Below are positions 11,939-23,724 of a stretch of DNA of 64,000 nucleotides, piece after piece. Both the position numbers and the translations under genes were made by a program. Every line of letters begins with the position of its first letter. Positions within the stretch are counted from its first letter, which is position 1. The notes beneath the pieces are model-generated. The model was not told the origin of the DNA, ran no database searches, and was given only the letters and a program-made list of their open reading frames with translations. This stretch comes from Paracamarosporium sp. OC-R06-R3 (Eukaryota > Ascomycota > Dothideomycetes > Pleosporales > Didymosphaeriaceae), in contig JACVRA010000138.1 in the NCBI GenBank assembly GCA_019828545.1, positions 416,265-480,264 of the forward strand, read 5' to 3'.

Positions 11939-12266
11939 GCTGTCTGCTGAAATACGAAAGGATGCAAATCGGCTGAAGGAAAAGCTGTGTGAAAGCGCAG
12001 ACCGGAACTGCGATTGAACTCGGACTCTGTCCTATGTTGGGTTCCCTGGTAATTGTGCGAGTGGGCTGTAAGAGCAAGCGGGCGAGCTGCGGCATGGTTA
12101 TGTTAGGACCAGTACACAAGCGCCGTTGCTAGAGCGACACAAGCGATGACCGTTTTGGAGCTCTCCGATCCCCCCACCACCCCGCGCCTGAGCCGCATTC
12201 TCTTGCGCAACCTGCAAATCAGTCTTTATACCAATTTCTGTCAAACCACTAACGTTAATCTATACG
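11939..12266. promoter_or_regulatory. Shared divergent promoter, Aurora kinase / TIP41-like
   Basis: This 328-bp interval separates the start codons of two divergently transcribed genes and must hold both core promoters and both leaders. A small upstream frame opens at 12146 on the + strand in a different frame from TIP41. No specific factor site is claimed. Confidence 0.5.
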
Positions 12267-13172
12267 ATGATGTCGGCGCTCGACGGCACGCCGCTCGATA
12301 CCGCGGCACCTGGCCATGCAGACACGTCCATCACCAAGAATGGCTTCAAGATCACTACGCGGAAGCTCCCGATACTGAAGGCTGGCCCGATAGATGAGAT
12401 GACGAAGAATCTGGGGATTACGCCGCCAGAAATGATATTCGGGGACAACTTCATGCGCATCGAGCACGCGCCGAGTGGCTGGCACATAGAGTTCAACGCC
12501 TTCGATGCGCTGGACCGCGTGGACAAAACGGGTGACTCTATGTTGAAGGTATCATACTCAAAGGAATGGCAGCAGAATAGGTGAGTAGGAGCCTCTTGAC
12601 AAGGCAGTGGACTACGCACAGATCCCTGGGGTTATGCGCCTGTTTGGTTGCGAGACAACGCTAACCTCTCCAGACAAAAGCAATTTGAAGACATCAAGGA
12701 AGTCGTCAAACCCTTCGATTGGTCCTACAGCACCGACTACAAAGGTTCAACCTCTGATACACCTGCGCTCGAACCCACCGACACCCCGATACCACTGGCC
12801 CTGCTCAAGCGTCCCGACCCGATTCACTTCTTTGACGACGTCATGCTCTACGAGGACGAGCTTGCAGACAACGGCATCGCCATGTTCTCCTGCAAGATCC
12901 GCGTTATGCCTGCAAGGCTTCTGCTTTTGGCCCGCTTCTTCATGAGGTTGGACGATGTGGTCTTCCGGATACGAGACACTAGGGTGTTCGTTGAGTTCGA
13001 GACTGGCGAAGTAATCAGGGAATACACCGCACGAGAGGAAAAGTACGAGATCGTGCGCAAGACGCTTGCAGGAACGAGGGAGGACGTGCTTGCTATTATG
13101 AGAGACCCAAACCGCTTGGCCGAGTTTATACCCGTGATTGAAAAGGCCTCAGATAGAGTGGTCTTGAAGTGA
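12267..13172 (+). CDS. TIP41: TIP41-like TOR pathway regulator
   Basis: In yeast, Tip41 binds Tap42 and type 2A phosphatases and tunes TOR signalling in response to nutrients. Exons 12267-12580 and 12674-13172, joined in phase 2 across a 93-bp intron (GTGAGT donor, ctaacctctccag acceptor), give 270 residues. The family core is visible: ITTRKLPILKAGPIDEM, then PEMIFGDNF, MLYEDELADNGIAMFSCKIRVMP, and further on RVFVEFETGEVIREYTAREE. The protein is close to the usual Tip41 length. The start is one of two adjacent ATGs (12267 or 12270). Its neighbour, the Aurora kinase, is opposed by PP1/PP2A-type phosphatases in other organisms. That link is suggestive only. Confidence 0.95.
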
Positions 13173-13992
13173 ACGAGCACTTGAATAATCCCCAAGAAGC
13201 ATGTCAGCTTGTGTGTGCTGAAGAACACGCGGCGTTGGGAGAGTAGTAGTGCTCCGAGATATTGGGACTGTCCAGAAGGGTACCGATGTACAAGGTATAA
13301 GGCGACATATCAGAGGACCCCAGCAAGGTGTGAGATCTGGTTCAGACCATCGAGAAGGGTTAGAAACTCAACGTCCTTCATCCGCAGGAAAATTGCGAGC
13401 TCACGATGAGGGGCGCTCCATCAAAGGTATTACCCAGTATTAGCAATTCATGGGCTCGGCTGGGTCTTGATGTTGGGAGAGCCGCGGTGCAGTGGATATG
13501 CGCATATAGGGATCTATAGAAGCTGAAAGAGAGTGAAAGGCCTCAGGCGTAGCACAGGGAAGATGGCCATGTCACAAACAATTGGCTCTTCTGGCACAGT
13601 TTCAGAGAGAAGACATAAACCTTGAATCTACATAGAACAAGTCGAGCTTCTTCGGGCCCTCTAGCCTGAGATCAAATTCCAAATCCGTTGAGCAAGAAGC
13701 AACAGACACATGCAACTTTCCCAACCCAACAAACCAGCCACAAACGCCCTGCAGCCTATGCCGAGGCATCTGCTGCCCTCCCCTTCAACTTCCAAGCAGG
13801 CCATGTGTAATAGCAACCCTGCACATGACGCCCCTCGCCCGCGTCATACGTAACTCTGCTGCCCCACCTTCCCTGCTAGCACCCCGCCATAGCTAGCCCA
13901 ACACACATCCTCGCAAGGCTCCCTCAGCAACAACCCCTTCTTAGCTCCTCACCACCCTCTACACCTTTCAACCCCTCCTCAACACTCTAAAC
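13173..13992. other. Intergenic, promoter side of the acyl-CoA-binding protein gene
   Basis: No supported gene. The last 250 bp before 13993 are C-rich (caacaaccccttc, caccctctacacc), a typical fungal leader or promoter composition. Confidence 0.5.
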
Positions 13993-14496
13993 ATGCCTTC
14001 CGCAAAGTTCAACGAGGTCTACCAGAAGACGCGCGAGATCAAGAGCGGTCCAAGCAACGATGATCTGCTGAACGTACGTCGCCTGCGAGCCCCCTTCCCA
14101 AGGCATAGACCTGCAAATGGGACGCAATATCAGGAGAGAGGCTGACAGAGTGGTAGTTGTACGCGTACGCCAAGGTCGCTCAGGGCGAGGACATCGAGAA
14201 GGCAGCCAAGCCCGGCATGATGGACTTCACCGTATGTCCTTTTCGTCTCCCTCCCTTCCTCCAAATACATCGCACTCCGTGCTCGTCTCAGCACGGAGAC
14301 ACGTGGCAGATACCGGAGACTGTCATGCAGAACAGGGGAGGGATATAGTGCGTGAGCAAACTGGCTAACATAGTAATAGGGCAAGGCCAAGCGCAAGAGG
14401 TGGCAGGAGGTCGTCGATGCGGGTACCTCCCAGGCGGACGCCGAGAAGAAGTATATTGAGCTCGGCGAGTCTCTCATCAAGACACACTTGAAGTAA
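13993..14496 (+). CDS. ACB1: Acyl-CoA-binding protein
   Basis: A small cytosolic carrier that binds C14-C22 acyl-CoA esters and buffers the pool between synthesis, desaturation and use. It is short and split, so no single open frame reveals it. Three exons (13993-14073, 14157-14231, 14380-14496), all joined in phase 0, encode 90 residues, the usual length. Diagnostic features are PSNDDLLN followed by LYAYAKVAQGEDIE, then KPGMMDFT and GKAKRKRWQEVV, matching the four-helix ACBP fold with the acyl-CoA-contacting Tyr and Lys of the YxxxKxA and KGKAKxxxW blocks. Introns are 83 and 148 bp. In the same window, a desaturase and an acyl-CoA synthetase make or use its ligand. Confidence 0.95.
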
Positions 14497-14812
14497 ACAT
14501 GTGCGGATGCATGTGTGGGACGCCCGGCGGTGGGCGGATAGCATATAGAGCTTAGCCGCTGCGGGAAGACACATAGTTAGCGACTTGCAATGATATGACT
14601 TCAAACATGTACTGGAATTTGATTTTTGTGGCCATACTCGCTTGTAAGATTGGAGTGAGCTAGGATATATGTTGTTCTTCGAGCGAGGTATACTTCCCCC
14701 TTTGTGCAGGACTTCGTTCTTCGATTTGCTTTCAGGGACGGAACATGACCGGGTGAGCTCTAAGCTGCACAGCCGTATGTCTCAACATAAAGTCACTGAC
14801 CCAGACAGCAAA
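14497..14812. other. Convergent intergenic gap
   Basis: The 316 bp between the 3' ends of the acyl-CoA-binding protein and TDP1 genes are presumably both 3' untranslated regions. Nothing else is visible. Confidence 0.5.
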
Positions 14813-16891
14813 CTAGTACCCATTCCAAACCCGCCCCATCCAATCTTCCTCGCCATCCGGCAAAGACGCACACCAAGGGACCTCCTCTGCTCCATACGGG
14901 CTCAGCGGCAAATCATACGGCATACGAAAGCCGACGACCGTCTTAGCTTTCTCTTCTGTCCCTTCACCCTCTTTTACTTCCCTAGATGCATCTTCAGCCA
15001 CCGGGATATCCCTCCCAAACACCGGTACCATGACAGTATCGTCAGATTTGCCATACAGGCCCGGCCAAACTACAACACCAGTTTCATAGCTTTGAATCCA
15101 GACTTCGCCCTTCTTGTTTTCTAACTCGCCCCATGCTTGCTTGCTTAGGTTCGCACTTGTGACCATTGCCCAGTCGATGGCGTTCATTTCGGCGTCACTA
15201 AAGCGGATGTAGGTCTTGATGTGTGGGGCGGCAGGGCCGCGGTGAGATTCGTGCCTCGTTGTGGTGGTAGAATCTGGGAGGGTGTACTTCCAATGACAAA
15301 GCAGAGGACGTAGGTACTCGACTTGTTTCTGTTGTGCTGGAGATTGAATCTTTGTGTGGATTGAGCCACCGGAGCTGTAGCCGTCGAGTGATGTGCGGAT
15401 CTCTGAAGCGGTTGGGAAGATGATGTTTAGGGTTGGCTCGTGTTCTTTTTCTGAAGATTTGGCGATGGATGACGCTTTAGCGAAGAAGTTTGAGGCTGCC
15501 GAAGATGGAGCTGCTGATGTAGTACGGCTAAGTACAGAACGGAGATGTTTGATCCAGGTTGGGTTCGTGCCTAGAGTGGCTATAGATGATACCTGAGCAA
15601 CGACCTTGGGAGGAAGCGTGGACGTTGTCTCTGCACATGGTATCGTTGACAATATCTCTTTAAGTCCAAGCCACCCAAATGAAGTTTGTACCGACGGTCT
15701 TGTATCAATGGGCTTCTGACGTGAAGGTGCACTTCCTAGAAATGCCGCTCGGATGGCAGAAAAATCGAAATTGACCAACTGTTCCGTGAGACCATTTAGT
15801 CGCTTGCCGTATGCATTAAGATAGCAGAGAAGATCTTTCTTAAACCGCCCGCCACTGCCGATAGGATACGTGACATTTTCGGCCAGAGAATCCGAAGAAT
15901 CGGATACGAGAGGCAAGAGGGGAGATCGCCATACAGCTTGCGTCATGTTGACCCAATCTCGCTGAATCATGTTCGCGGTATGGATGACTACTTGAGCTGA
16001 ATCGTCGTGCCGAAAAAGAATGAGCATCTTGGAGTGATGAGTACCGAAAGGGTCCGGCATATAGGCTGATATGAGTTGGATGTTTGGATAGCGCCCTGCT
16101 GCTTCCTGCAATATGTTAGATGGTGAAAGACAGAAGATTACGGCGATACGTGCCATCAAAGCAATTCTCCTCTCATCTTCATTCTTCCAAAATCCATGCA
16201 CGATCTTGACTTTGACCATGTGTTTGACATCAGCATCGAAGTGTTTCCTATTCCAATTAGCTTCGTCTGAGAATCAGCAAACGCAAGATATTGGCGTCTT
16301 ATGCGCAGGACTAGACAGTGAGTTTCCGAGCAGTCTGCCATTGAGTTGACAAACTGTACACAAGCGATTCATCCACCACTCCCCCATTACTACTCACATC
16401 ACAAAGTCCAAATCAAATAAGTAATTGAAATTCCAGCATTCCTTGATCATAGGATCTCCTAGAATATCTCTGAGCCCCACCGCGTCCGCATTCTGATGCG
16501 GCGCCAGATCCCGAATCTTCGTAAGCTGGACGGGCGAACCAACGACTATCGTCTTTTCGAAGCTCTTCTCTTCTTCGGCGATGCGTATGCGTGGTGGCTC
16601 GACCTGTGACTGCTCGGTTACGTGAGCATCGGCTTGCGCTGCCTGTGGTGTCGACGATCGCCGCGTGCGCTCTCTTTTGCCGGTGGACGGGGGACTGATA
16701 GGTCGTTGTAAGCTTGTAGCTTTCTTCTCGCCCGCAACTCGTTCTTCGGAGGTTGGCGGTGGCGGCGTGCATCCTGCCTCTGTCGTGATGTCTAGTTCTA
16801 GCTTCCGCCGCTTGTTGGGAGGGCCTTCGGGGTCGTGTTGTACACTCATCGTAGCTGTTGGGCGTGGAGTTTGAACGTCCGAACTGTTCAA
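14813..16891 (-). CDS. TDP1: Tyrosyl-DNA phosphodiesterase 1
   Basis: A nuclear repair enzyme that hydrolyses the 3'-phosphotyrosyl bond left by stalled topoisomerase I. Exon 1 (16891-16398) is a basic, disordered N-terminus with a KRRKLEL nuclear-localisation-like run. A phase-2 intron (GTGAGT, ctaattggaatag) leads to exon 2 at 16247, giving DFVMKHFDADVKHMVKVKIV. Both catalytic HKD-type motifs are present: HHSKML (His at about residue 236) and HIKTYIR (His at about 507), the second followed by the conserved SANLSKQAWGEL. Ser/Ala-rich inserts sit between them. A further intron is likely at 16153-16106: branch and acceptor (ctaacatattgcag) are excellent, but the in-phase donor would be GC. The product is 642 residues if that is retained and 626 if removed. 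Met at 16891 and a second Met 14 codons on are both possible starts. Confidence 0.94.
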
Positions 16892-17470
16892 GAGCTACTG
16901 CTGCGTGCGGAACGTGGGTTCGTCTTCAGGTTGAGGTGTGAAGTAAAGCTTCCAGATTAGGCGAGCACGATCAAGGCAACACCATCTCGACGTGCCGCTA
17001 TGGGCGCAGACGTCTCCCGACTGGCCCGCCGCATCTACGTCTGCCTTGCGAGACGGGCTGTGCGAAGGTGGTTCCACTGCAAGTCTACCAATTTATAGCT
17101 GGTCTCGAGCTCGTCACACATCCTGATGCCACACATAATCTGCCACTGAGGTCACCTTCGTATGCTGCTGTGGCGTTAATGAATGACATGAGCACTGTTT
17201 CACATTGTACCACTGAGAGTAATTCGGAGTATGAATGGTATCGTTTTGCTTTATACTAAACGTAGGCAGGGAGATTGATTATACCGCCCACTTTTTGGCA
17301 CTGAAGCCACTACTCCTGAAAAAGCAACCATATGCCGTCTAATCGTAATGGTGATTTTGAATTGTCCCCAACTAGTGCAAAAAAACATTACTACACCGAT
17401 ACAAGGTGTAGATTTTGGTAACGCCGGATCGCTTATGACGGGAAGTTGAAACTGACAAACTGGAGAGAAC
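16892..17470. other. Intergenic, TDP1 promoter and desaturase 3' end
   Basis: The two flanking genes are tandem on the minus strand, so this interval holds the desaturase 3' untranslated region and the TDP1 promoter. No other feature is seen. Confidence 0.5.
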
Positions 17471-18967
17471 CTATGCCGCGCTTGCGCTAACGATGGGCTG
17501 CTGGACCTTGGTAACCTGGTTACCGGCCCGGATAATTGGGTTGCCAGCCTCATCCTTGGCAACCTGGACATCCTTGTTCTCCTTTTGAGCACGCTTCCAA
17601 ATCTCGACCTCACATCCACCACGGATGACGCCCACCCTCATAGTGGAGAGGAGGTTGTGTGCAGCGTTGGAATGCAGGTAGACACCGCCGTTGAACATGG
17701 CAGTAGCATCTTTGCCAATACCACTGCGGATGAGCGCCTTACCACCAGGGTGCTCGTTGATGAAGTCGGTTACGTCATGAACGATACCAGCAACAGCGAT
17801 GAGACCACGACCATTCTTGGCTTGCTCAACATAGTCGTCCCACTCGATGACGGGGAGCTGGTCGAGAGGGACACCCCAATCGAGCTTGGCCCGCTTCTGG
17901 TCGAGCTTCTTCTGCAGTTGCTGCACGCGGCCCTTCTCGATCTCGTTGGAACGGAACTGCTTGAGGTCGTAGGCGAGACCGAGCTTGCTCCAGAGCCAGA
18001 TGCTCCACTTGGTGGGGTCGTACTGGTGCCATTGGATGGCGTTGCGGTAGTCCGAAGGGAACTCGTGGTGGAAGTTGTGGTAGCCCTCGCCAAGGGTGAC
18101 GATAGCAGTGATGACGTGGTCCCTAGGGCTGTTGCGATCATCGAAGGGCTGGTCGCCGAGCCAGTGAGCAAGCGAGTTGACGCAGAAGGTGGCCTGCTGA
18201 ACGAAGAAGATACGCAGGATACCAGCGTAGATGAAGCCACCCATCCAGTCTCCCCAGCCGAGCCCGGAGACGATGGTAGGGAAGATCAGGCCCATGAAGA
18301 ACACGACCTTGAGATAGTTCTTGTGCTGCCAGACGACGACCGGGTCCTCGTTCAGATCAGTAATGTCGGTGCGGCCGATGCGCTTGGGGTTCTGCTTCAT
18401 GACCATCCATCCAAGGTGGCTGTACATGAGACCCTTGCGGACGCTGTAGGGATCCTTGTTCGTGTCGGTATAGCGGTGGTGAGCTCGGTGGTCACGGCTC
18501 CACCAGCGGATGGAGCCCTCGACGGCACCACCACCCACGGCAGCGAGGAAGATCTTCAGCGGGAGAGAAGCGTTGTATGACTTGTGTGCCCAAAGACGAT
18601 GGTAGCCAGCTGTGATACCCAGACCGGTCCAGAAGTAGTAGACTACAGCCCAGGCGGCCGTTTGCCAGCGAAGCGGGGTCCAGAAGGCGGCGACGCAACC
18701 CATGAAGGGGATGCCAATGATGAGGAAAACCTGATCGAGATGTTAGATACAACCCAGCGAGCGAATTGAAAGATGACAACTTACATTGAGCCAGTTGACG
18801 TGCTTGTACCAGTTCTCCCTCGTGATGGGAAAGTCTGTGATGTGCGGCTTCTTGGGGTCGTACTTCGGGTTCCGGTTCGGTTCGTTTGTGCTTGCCATGG
18901 GCGACGGCTGCGAGACGTACTGAGGGTCGACGGCAAGCTCGCCGGAGACGGGCTGGTGGGAAGGCAT
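17471..18967 (-). CDS. OLE1: Stearoyl-CoA (delta-9) desaturase
   Basis: ER-membrane enzyme that inserts the cis-9 double bond into palmitoyl- and stearoyl-CoA. Two minus-strand exons, 18967-18785 and 18730-17471, joined in phase 0 across a 54-bp intron (GTAAGT donor, ctaacatctcgatcag), give 480 residues. The three histidine boxes that hold the di-iron centre are intact: HRLWAH (105-110), HRAHH (142-146) and HNFHH (279-283). Hydrophobic membrane segments flank them. A C-terminal cytochrome b5 domain with the haem motif HPGG (388-391) is fused, as in yeast Ole1. The long antisense frame over this gene (17585-18580) is a coding shadow. Confidence 0.97.
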
Positions 18968-19973
18968 GGCTGATTGCGTCTCTACGACGGATAAGTCGTT
19001 GAGTGCACCCGGGCCGGATCAACCAGGCAGTGGGGTTGAAGAAAGAGAAAAAGTGAGAGTGAGAGCTGAGGACGGAGGAAGAGGGAAGGCAAGCGAGGCC
19101 GATAATATAGGCGGTGGAATGGAAACAGCCGGGGAGAGGGATGGAAATGTTGAACCCCAACGAGGCAATGAGTGGCTGTCCAAGCGAACGGACCGGGACC
19201 TTGCATCCACAGCTTTCGAGACCCCAAACGCTTGTCGCTTGCGACTGTCTGGGCATAGCGCACCCTGCGATTCGCTGGCGTGGAGCTGCTGCGTGGCTTG
19301 GGCGAGTAACGGTGTGCAGAGACTTTTGGAACGGCACATCTTCGCCGCAAACACGCCGCTGATCGCTGCTTCGAGAAGAGTCGCCAGGTGGCAAAGGCGG
19401 CTACATGAGTCGCCCGCACTCTAACCGCAGCACCGCGGCCTCCAGGAGCTGCTCTGGCCTCCGCAGTGTCATCGCCATGTAGACAGTGCACCTCCGCGCT
19501 CTAGTTGACGGCCTGGCTTACGCGCTGGCTTCCGAGCTTCGGCGACGCCCTCGGCAACTTTCCTACATTCCCGTCTCACGCCACACGCTGTACTGTATAG
19601 CACATAGTAGTGATGCCATCGAATACGCTGAGCATCGTAGCCGTGCCGCATCAGATCGGCTGCAATTGAAGACCCGGCGCAAACAGCACCAGCTCCGTTG
19701 GCCATCCTGCCATTGGAGCACCAACGTGGCCGTCCGTTCCAGAACCCATGTCTTGCACGTTTTCGCAAACGCAAACGCAAACGCGAACATGAACAAAGAC
19801 ACACCCGACCCAATGCATCTTCCATGCTTCACGCGAACCGTGGTGTTTACAGCTTATCACACCTGGAGCATCCAGGGTCTTCGCAACCCTGACCCTGTTA
19901 GGGATAGCCTATTACAATAGCCTCCCAACACCAGCAGCCTTATCGAGCAGCTCTGCGTAAGCTTGTCTGTTCG

Positions 19974-21216
19974 TCAGGTTGAATAACCGTCAACACTTCT
20001 GTTGCGCGTCATATTGCAGACAAGCATATGCGTTCCCATCTGCCTCGGCCTCAGATTACGCGTCCGAATGCTCTGCTGTTGCTCTGCAGCATACATGTGA
20101 TGGAAGATGTTGTGACCCGATAATGGAACTCTATACGAGTCCATGTTCGCCACCTTGGTTCTGCTCTTGAGGTCATACTCTCGCCATCTGATCTCACTGA
20201 TGAGACTTCGAGAAACGTTGTAACCCCATCCCCAATCACAAATTGGGCAAGAGGCTTCTGTCTGCCGACACTCGTCCATTCATCTTCGCATACCATATCT
20301 GCTCCATTGAACAAGTTGCGGAGGGTGACGGAATCCATTGGACCCTTTGGTGCTTGCCCTAGCCAAAAGGGTCCAATGGATTCCGTCACCCTGGGTGCTG
20401 GAGCAGCATTCCTTCAACTGCTCGTAGTCTACGATTTGCCTGCCATCGAACCTGTTAGCTCCCACGTAGCATACACTTGCTACATTCATTGCAAAACACC
20501 TTACCTTCGTAGGTACTCCGATGATAACAAAGGCATGGAACTTACGCGATGCACTGTACTGCACAAGCTATCGGCATGCAGACACAGAAGACATGACAAG
20601 GCTATCCGTGTATATTCGTCCCTTGCAAAGCTCGATTGTTTCCACGACACGAACAGCAACTGCTCCTGTTGTTGAGCGCTTCTCTAGGCTACCAACTGCT
20701 ACACATTGATTGATACAGCACTAAACAAGGGCGAGCTATCAGAGTTATATAGTCGTCAAACACATTGCGCTGAGTCATCAACCATGCCTGCGTACGCGTT
20801 TCCGCGTCTTGGAGACTCGGGAGGAGCCATCGGAATTCGGCGAAGATGGGTTCGAGCAACATCTCGTGTTGCGCTTTGAGTGGGATGTGTATCGCGTGCA
20901 AGGTTATCATCCGCATCGGAAGCCCCCGGGTCACATGCCTACATATAGCGTATGAACCGTAGCTTATCAGCAATTTTAGTTGAGCTTTTAGCAACATCGT
21001 GTTGCGCGCATCTTAACTGGTCCTAGCTCCACGAACCCCAAGCCCCTGTTCCCCAAGCTCTGCCGTGAAGAGCTCGAAGCCGACGGAGGATAGCGATGCT
21101 GTCGGCCAGCTCCTGGAGCCGCACTGCACCCAAACAGTGCCTGCAACTTGTACGAGTATGCTTAGTAGATCAATTCTGGTTATGGTAGTAGCCGACCTAT
21201 TGTGGCTGTCGTCCAC
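19974..21216 (-). pseudogene. Possible decayed gene on the minus strand
   Basis: Several minus-strand frames look protein-like but do not join into one product. They are a segment at 20997-20689 (for example PLKAQHEMLLEPIFAEFRWL), one at 20564-20280 (KFHAFVIIGVPTK) and one at 21216-21013. A well-formed intron-like block (GTAAGG donor, ggagctaacag acceptor) lies within 20510-20440. Stops and frame shifts interrupt every join I tried, and the inverted repeat cuts through the middle fragment. The family is not recognised. It may be a broken gene, or frames open by chance. Confidence 0.22.
20322..20392. repeat. Near-perfect 27-nt inverted repeat with short loop
   Basis: The left arm at 20322-20350 and right arm at 20363-20392 are reverse complements over 27 consecutive bases, then differ by one extra A/T and match for two more. 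The arms start agggtgacgg and flank a 12-nt spacer (tgcttgccctag). Transcribed, this would form one long stable hairpin. Confidence 0.95.
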
Positions 21217-21721
21217 GTTGCCTTTCTCCGTCTTGGTGCTGCTCTTGTAAGCTATTGTTGCGCGGAATAACCACAGACCATTAGGATCTCCGTGGTCACG
21301 AACCGTTCACGATAAAATCCTCCTTATCAGCGCACGAAATTTATAAAGGTGGCCAGCCGTCGTGGTTCGATCATCTCCCCAAGGTACAGGCTTTATCATC
21401 AAGTACCCGTCCTTTTCTCCTTGACGATCAACCCATGCACGTTGTACCCCACACCCATCGAAAGTCATCCCATCCCAAGCTACACGCGAGCTTTAGTTTC
21501 TGCTAGCGCACCAGCCTATCTACCCAACGTCCACGTTCGTCGCCCATATAGCTGGACAGTTTGGCGATCTGTTCAGCCATTGAATTCATTGACTCTATCG
21601 TACCTCGCGCCGGCCTCCAGTCTATCGTCGAACGTGCTCGGCACTGGGCAGCATCCGTTGCATGAAGGACTGAAACAGTTACCAGTTCCCACTAAACCCT
21701 ACTCAAGTGACTACCACTATC

Positions 21722-23724
21722 ATGGCCATACCAGACCGCATTGGCCCCAATCATGACTCGAAACGAAGCTTTGGAGAGAAAGTACGCCGCCTGGTGAAGG
21801 GCTTCACAACAAAGTACGCTCAATTCACAAAATGCAAAAGCTAAATGCTAATGGTAGTACAGGGAGGGCCTCATTGGACAATACGACTATGCATTTTTGT
21901 TCAAACCGAATCTTCCGTTCATGAAAAGGGAACGGAGAGCAGCGCCCTTCTTCGGCCTCCACGATCGCATGCCGGTGTTTCTCGCTCTTCTTCTTGGACT
22001 CCAACATGCACTTGCCATGTTAGCAGGTATCATTACGCCGCCCATTATCCTGGCCAACTCAGCAAACCTTACACTGGACATGCAGCAATATCTGGTCTCG
22101 ACTTCGCTGATCGTCTGTGGTATACTCTCTATAATCCAAATCTCGCGCTTCCACATCTACAAAACAAACTATTACATCGGAACTGGGCTCATCTCAGTCG
22201 TCGGAACTTCATTCGCTACCATACCTATCGCTACCGGTGCACTGGCTCAGATGTATCAGACTGGATACTGTCCGACTGATGCAGATGGAAACAAACTCCC
22301 TTGTCCGGATGGTTATGGAGCAATCCTAGGTACACAGTGTGTCTGCGCTCTTCTTGAAATTCTCATGTCTTTCACTCCACCCAGGATCCTCAAGCGCATC
22401 TTCCCTCCAGTGGTCACAGGCCCCACCGTCATGCTCATCGGTATTCATCTCATCGAAACCGGATTCAAGAACTGGGCAGGCGGCTCAAACGATTGCGCTA
22501 ATAGACCCGAGACTGGTCTTTTCCAACTATGCCCTAACATCAATGCACCGCATGCGCTTCCATGGGGTAGCGCTGAATTCGTTGGCCTTGGATTCAGCGT
22601 CTTCATCACAATCATCATCTGCGAGCGCTTTGGTGCGCCAATCATGAAGTCCACAGCCGTCGTCATTGGTCTGCTCGTTGGTTGTATCATTGCTGCTGCC
22701 TGTGGATACTTTGACAGGAGCTCGATCGATTCTGCTCCGGCTGCGTCCTTCATTTGGGTGCATACCTTCAAGCTCTCCGTATATGGACCCATAGTTCTAC
22801 CTCTATTAGCCGTTTACATGGTCCTTGCTATGGAAGCCATGGGAGACATCACAGCTACCTGCGATGTCTCGCGTCTGGAAGTTGACGGCGAACTCTTTGA
22901 TTCACGCATTCAAGGTGGCATACTCGCGGATGGACTTAATGGTATGTCAAAAATTCCGTTTACAAGATACATGGGAATCTGCACCAAAAGAAAGGGACCG
23001 AAAGCTACTTCGTAATCCCACTCAGAATCCCGAGTATTTACCTTCATTTCTCGACTGATACTGATTCGCAATCCAGGCATTGTCGCCGGTCTCTGCACCA
23101 TCACTCCCATGTCCGTCTTCGCGCAAAACAACGGCGTCATCGCACTCACGCGCTGCGCAAACCGCAAAGCCGGCTACGCAGCCTGCTTCTGGCTCATCAT
23201 CATGGGCGTCTTCGCAAAGTTCGCCGCCGCACTCGTCGCAATCCCAAGCGCCGTCCTGGGCGGCATGACCACTTTCCTCTTCTCCGCCGTCACAGTCTCC
23301 GGTATCAGAATCATCTCCACCATCTCCTTCACGCGACGAAACCGGTTCATCCTCACCGCGGGTCTCACCGTCGGCTTGGGCGCTACCATGGTCCCAGAGT
23401 AAGTTCTGCTACTATATACTTGCCGCACTCCACATGCTGACATGTTCCAGCTGGTTCTCGTATGTATTCACATATGACGGGCCGAACCACGCGCTTCTAG
23501 GATTCTACAATGCCATCGTGCTCGTCTTGGAAACAGGCTTCGCGATCGTCGCTTTCATCAACTTGATTCTTAACCTGGTCTTGCCCGAGGAAATTGAAGA
23601 CGAGGAGACGCCTGAACTCACGGCCAATGAAGCCGACGAGCCAGCCGACAGGGTAGAGTGGGATCAGATCCAGCATGGGAAGCAAAGTGATGAGGAGGGA
23701 AACATCGAGCCCGTGAAGACATAG
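21722..23724 (+). CDS. Urate/xanthine permease, NCS2 family
   Basis: Plasma-membrane H+ symporter of the nucleobase-ascorbate transporter family, closest in appearance to Aspergillus UapA/UapC. Four exons (21722-21813, 21863-22941, 23077-23398, 23451-23724) give 588 residues. The start exon is only 30 codons and its 49-bp intron joins FTTK to EGLIGQYDY, matching the family N-terminus. QHALAM (78-83) and the NCS2 signature QNNGVIALT (from about 407) are present, with about 12-14 hydrophobic segments. The C-terminal tail is acidic (EEIEDEETPEL), where UapA-type carriers hold trafficking and endocytosis signals. Exact substrate (urate, xanthine or both) cannot be told from this reading. Confidence 0.94.

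Larger units (their letters stand above)
18968..21721. other. Gene-poor interval with inverted repeat and possible remnants
   Basis: The interval upstream of the desaturase and upstream of the permease has no intact gene that I can support. It contains a short (cgcaaa)n run near 19765, a long inverted repeat at 20322-20392 and minus-strand protein-like fragments between about 19970 and 21220, both listed separately. Confidence 0.5.

Noticed and set aside
17585..18580. 331-codon + frame antisense to the desaturase
   Set aside because: It is the exact complement of strongly conserved coding sequence, and its Val/Glu/Asp-rich composition mirrors the desaturase codons.
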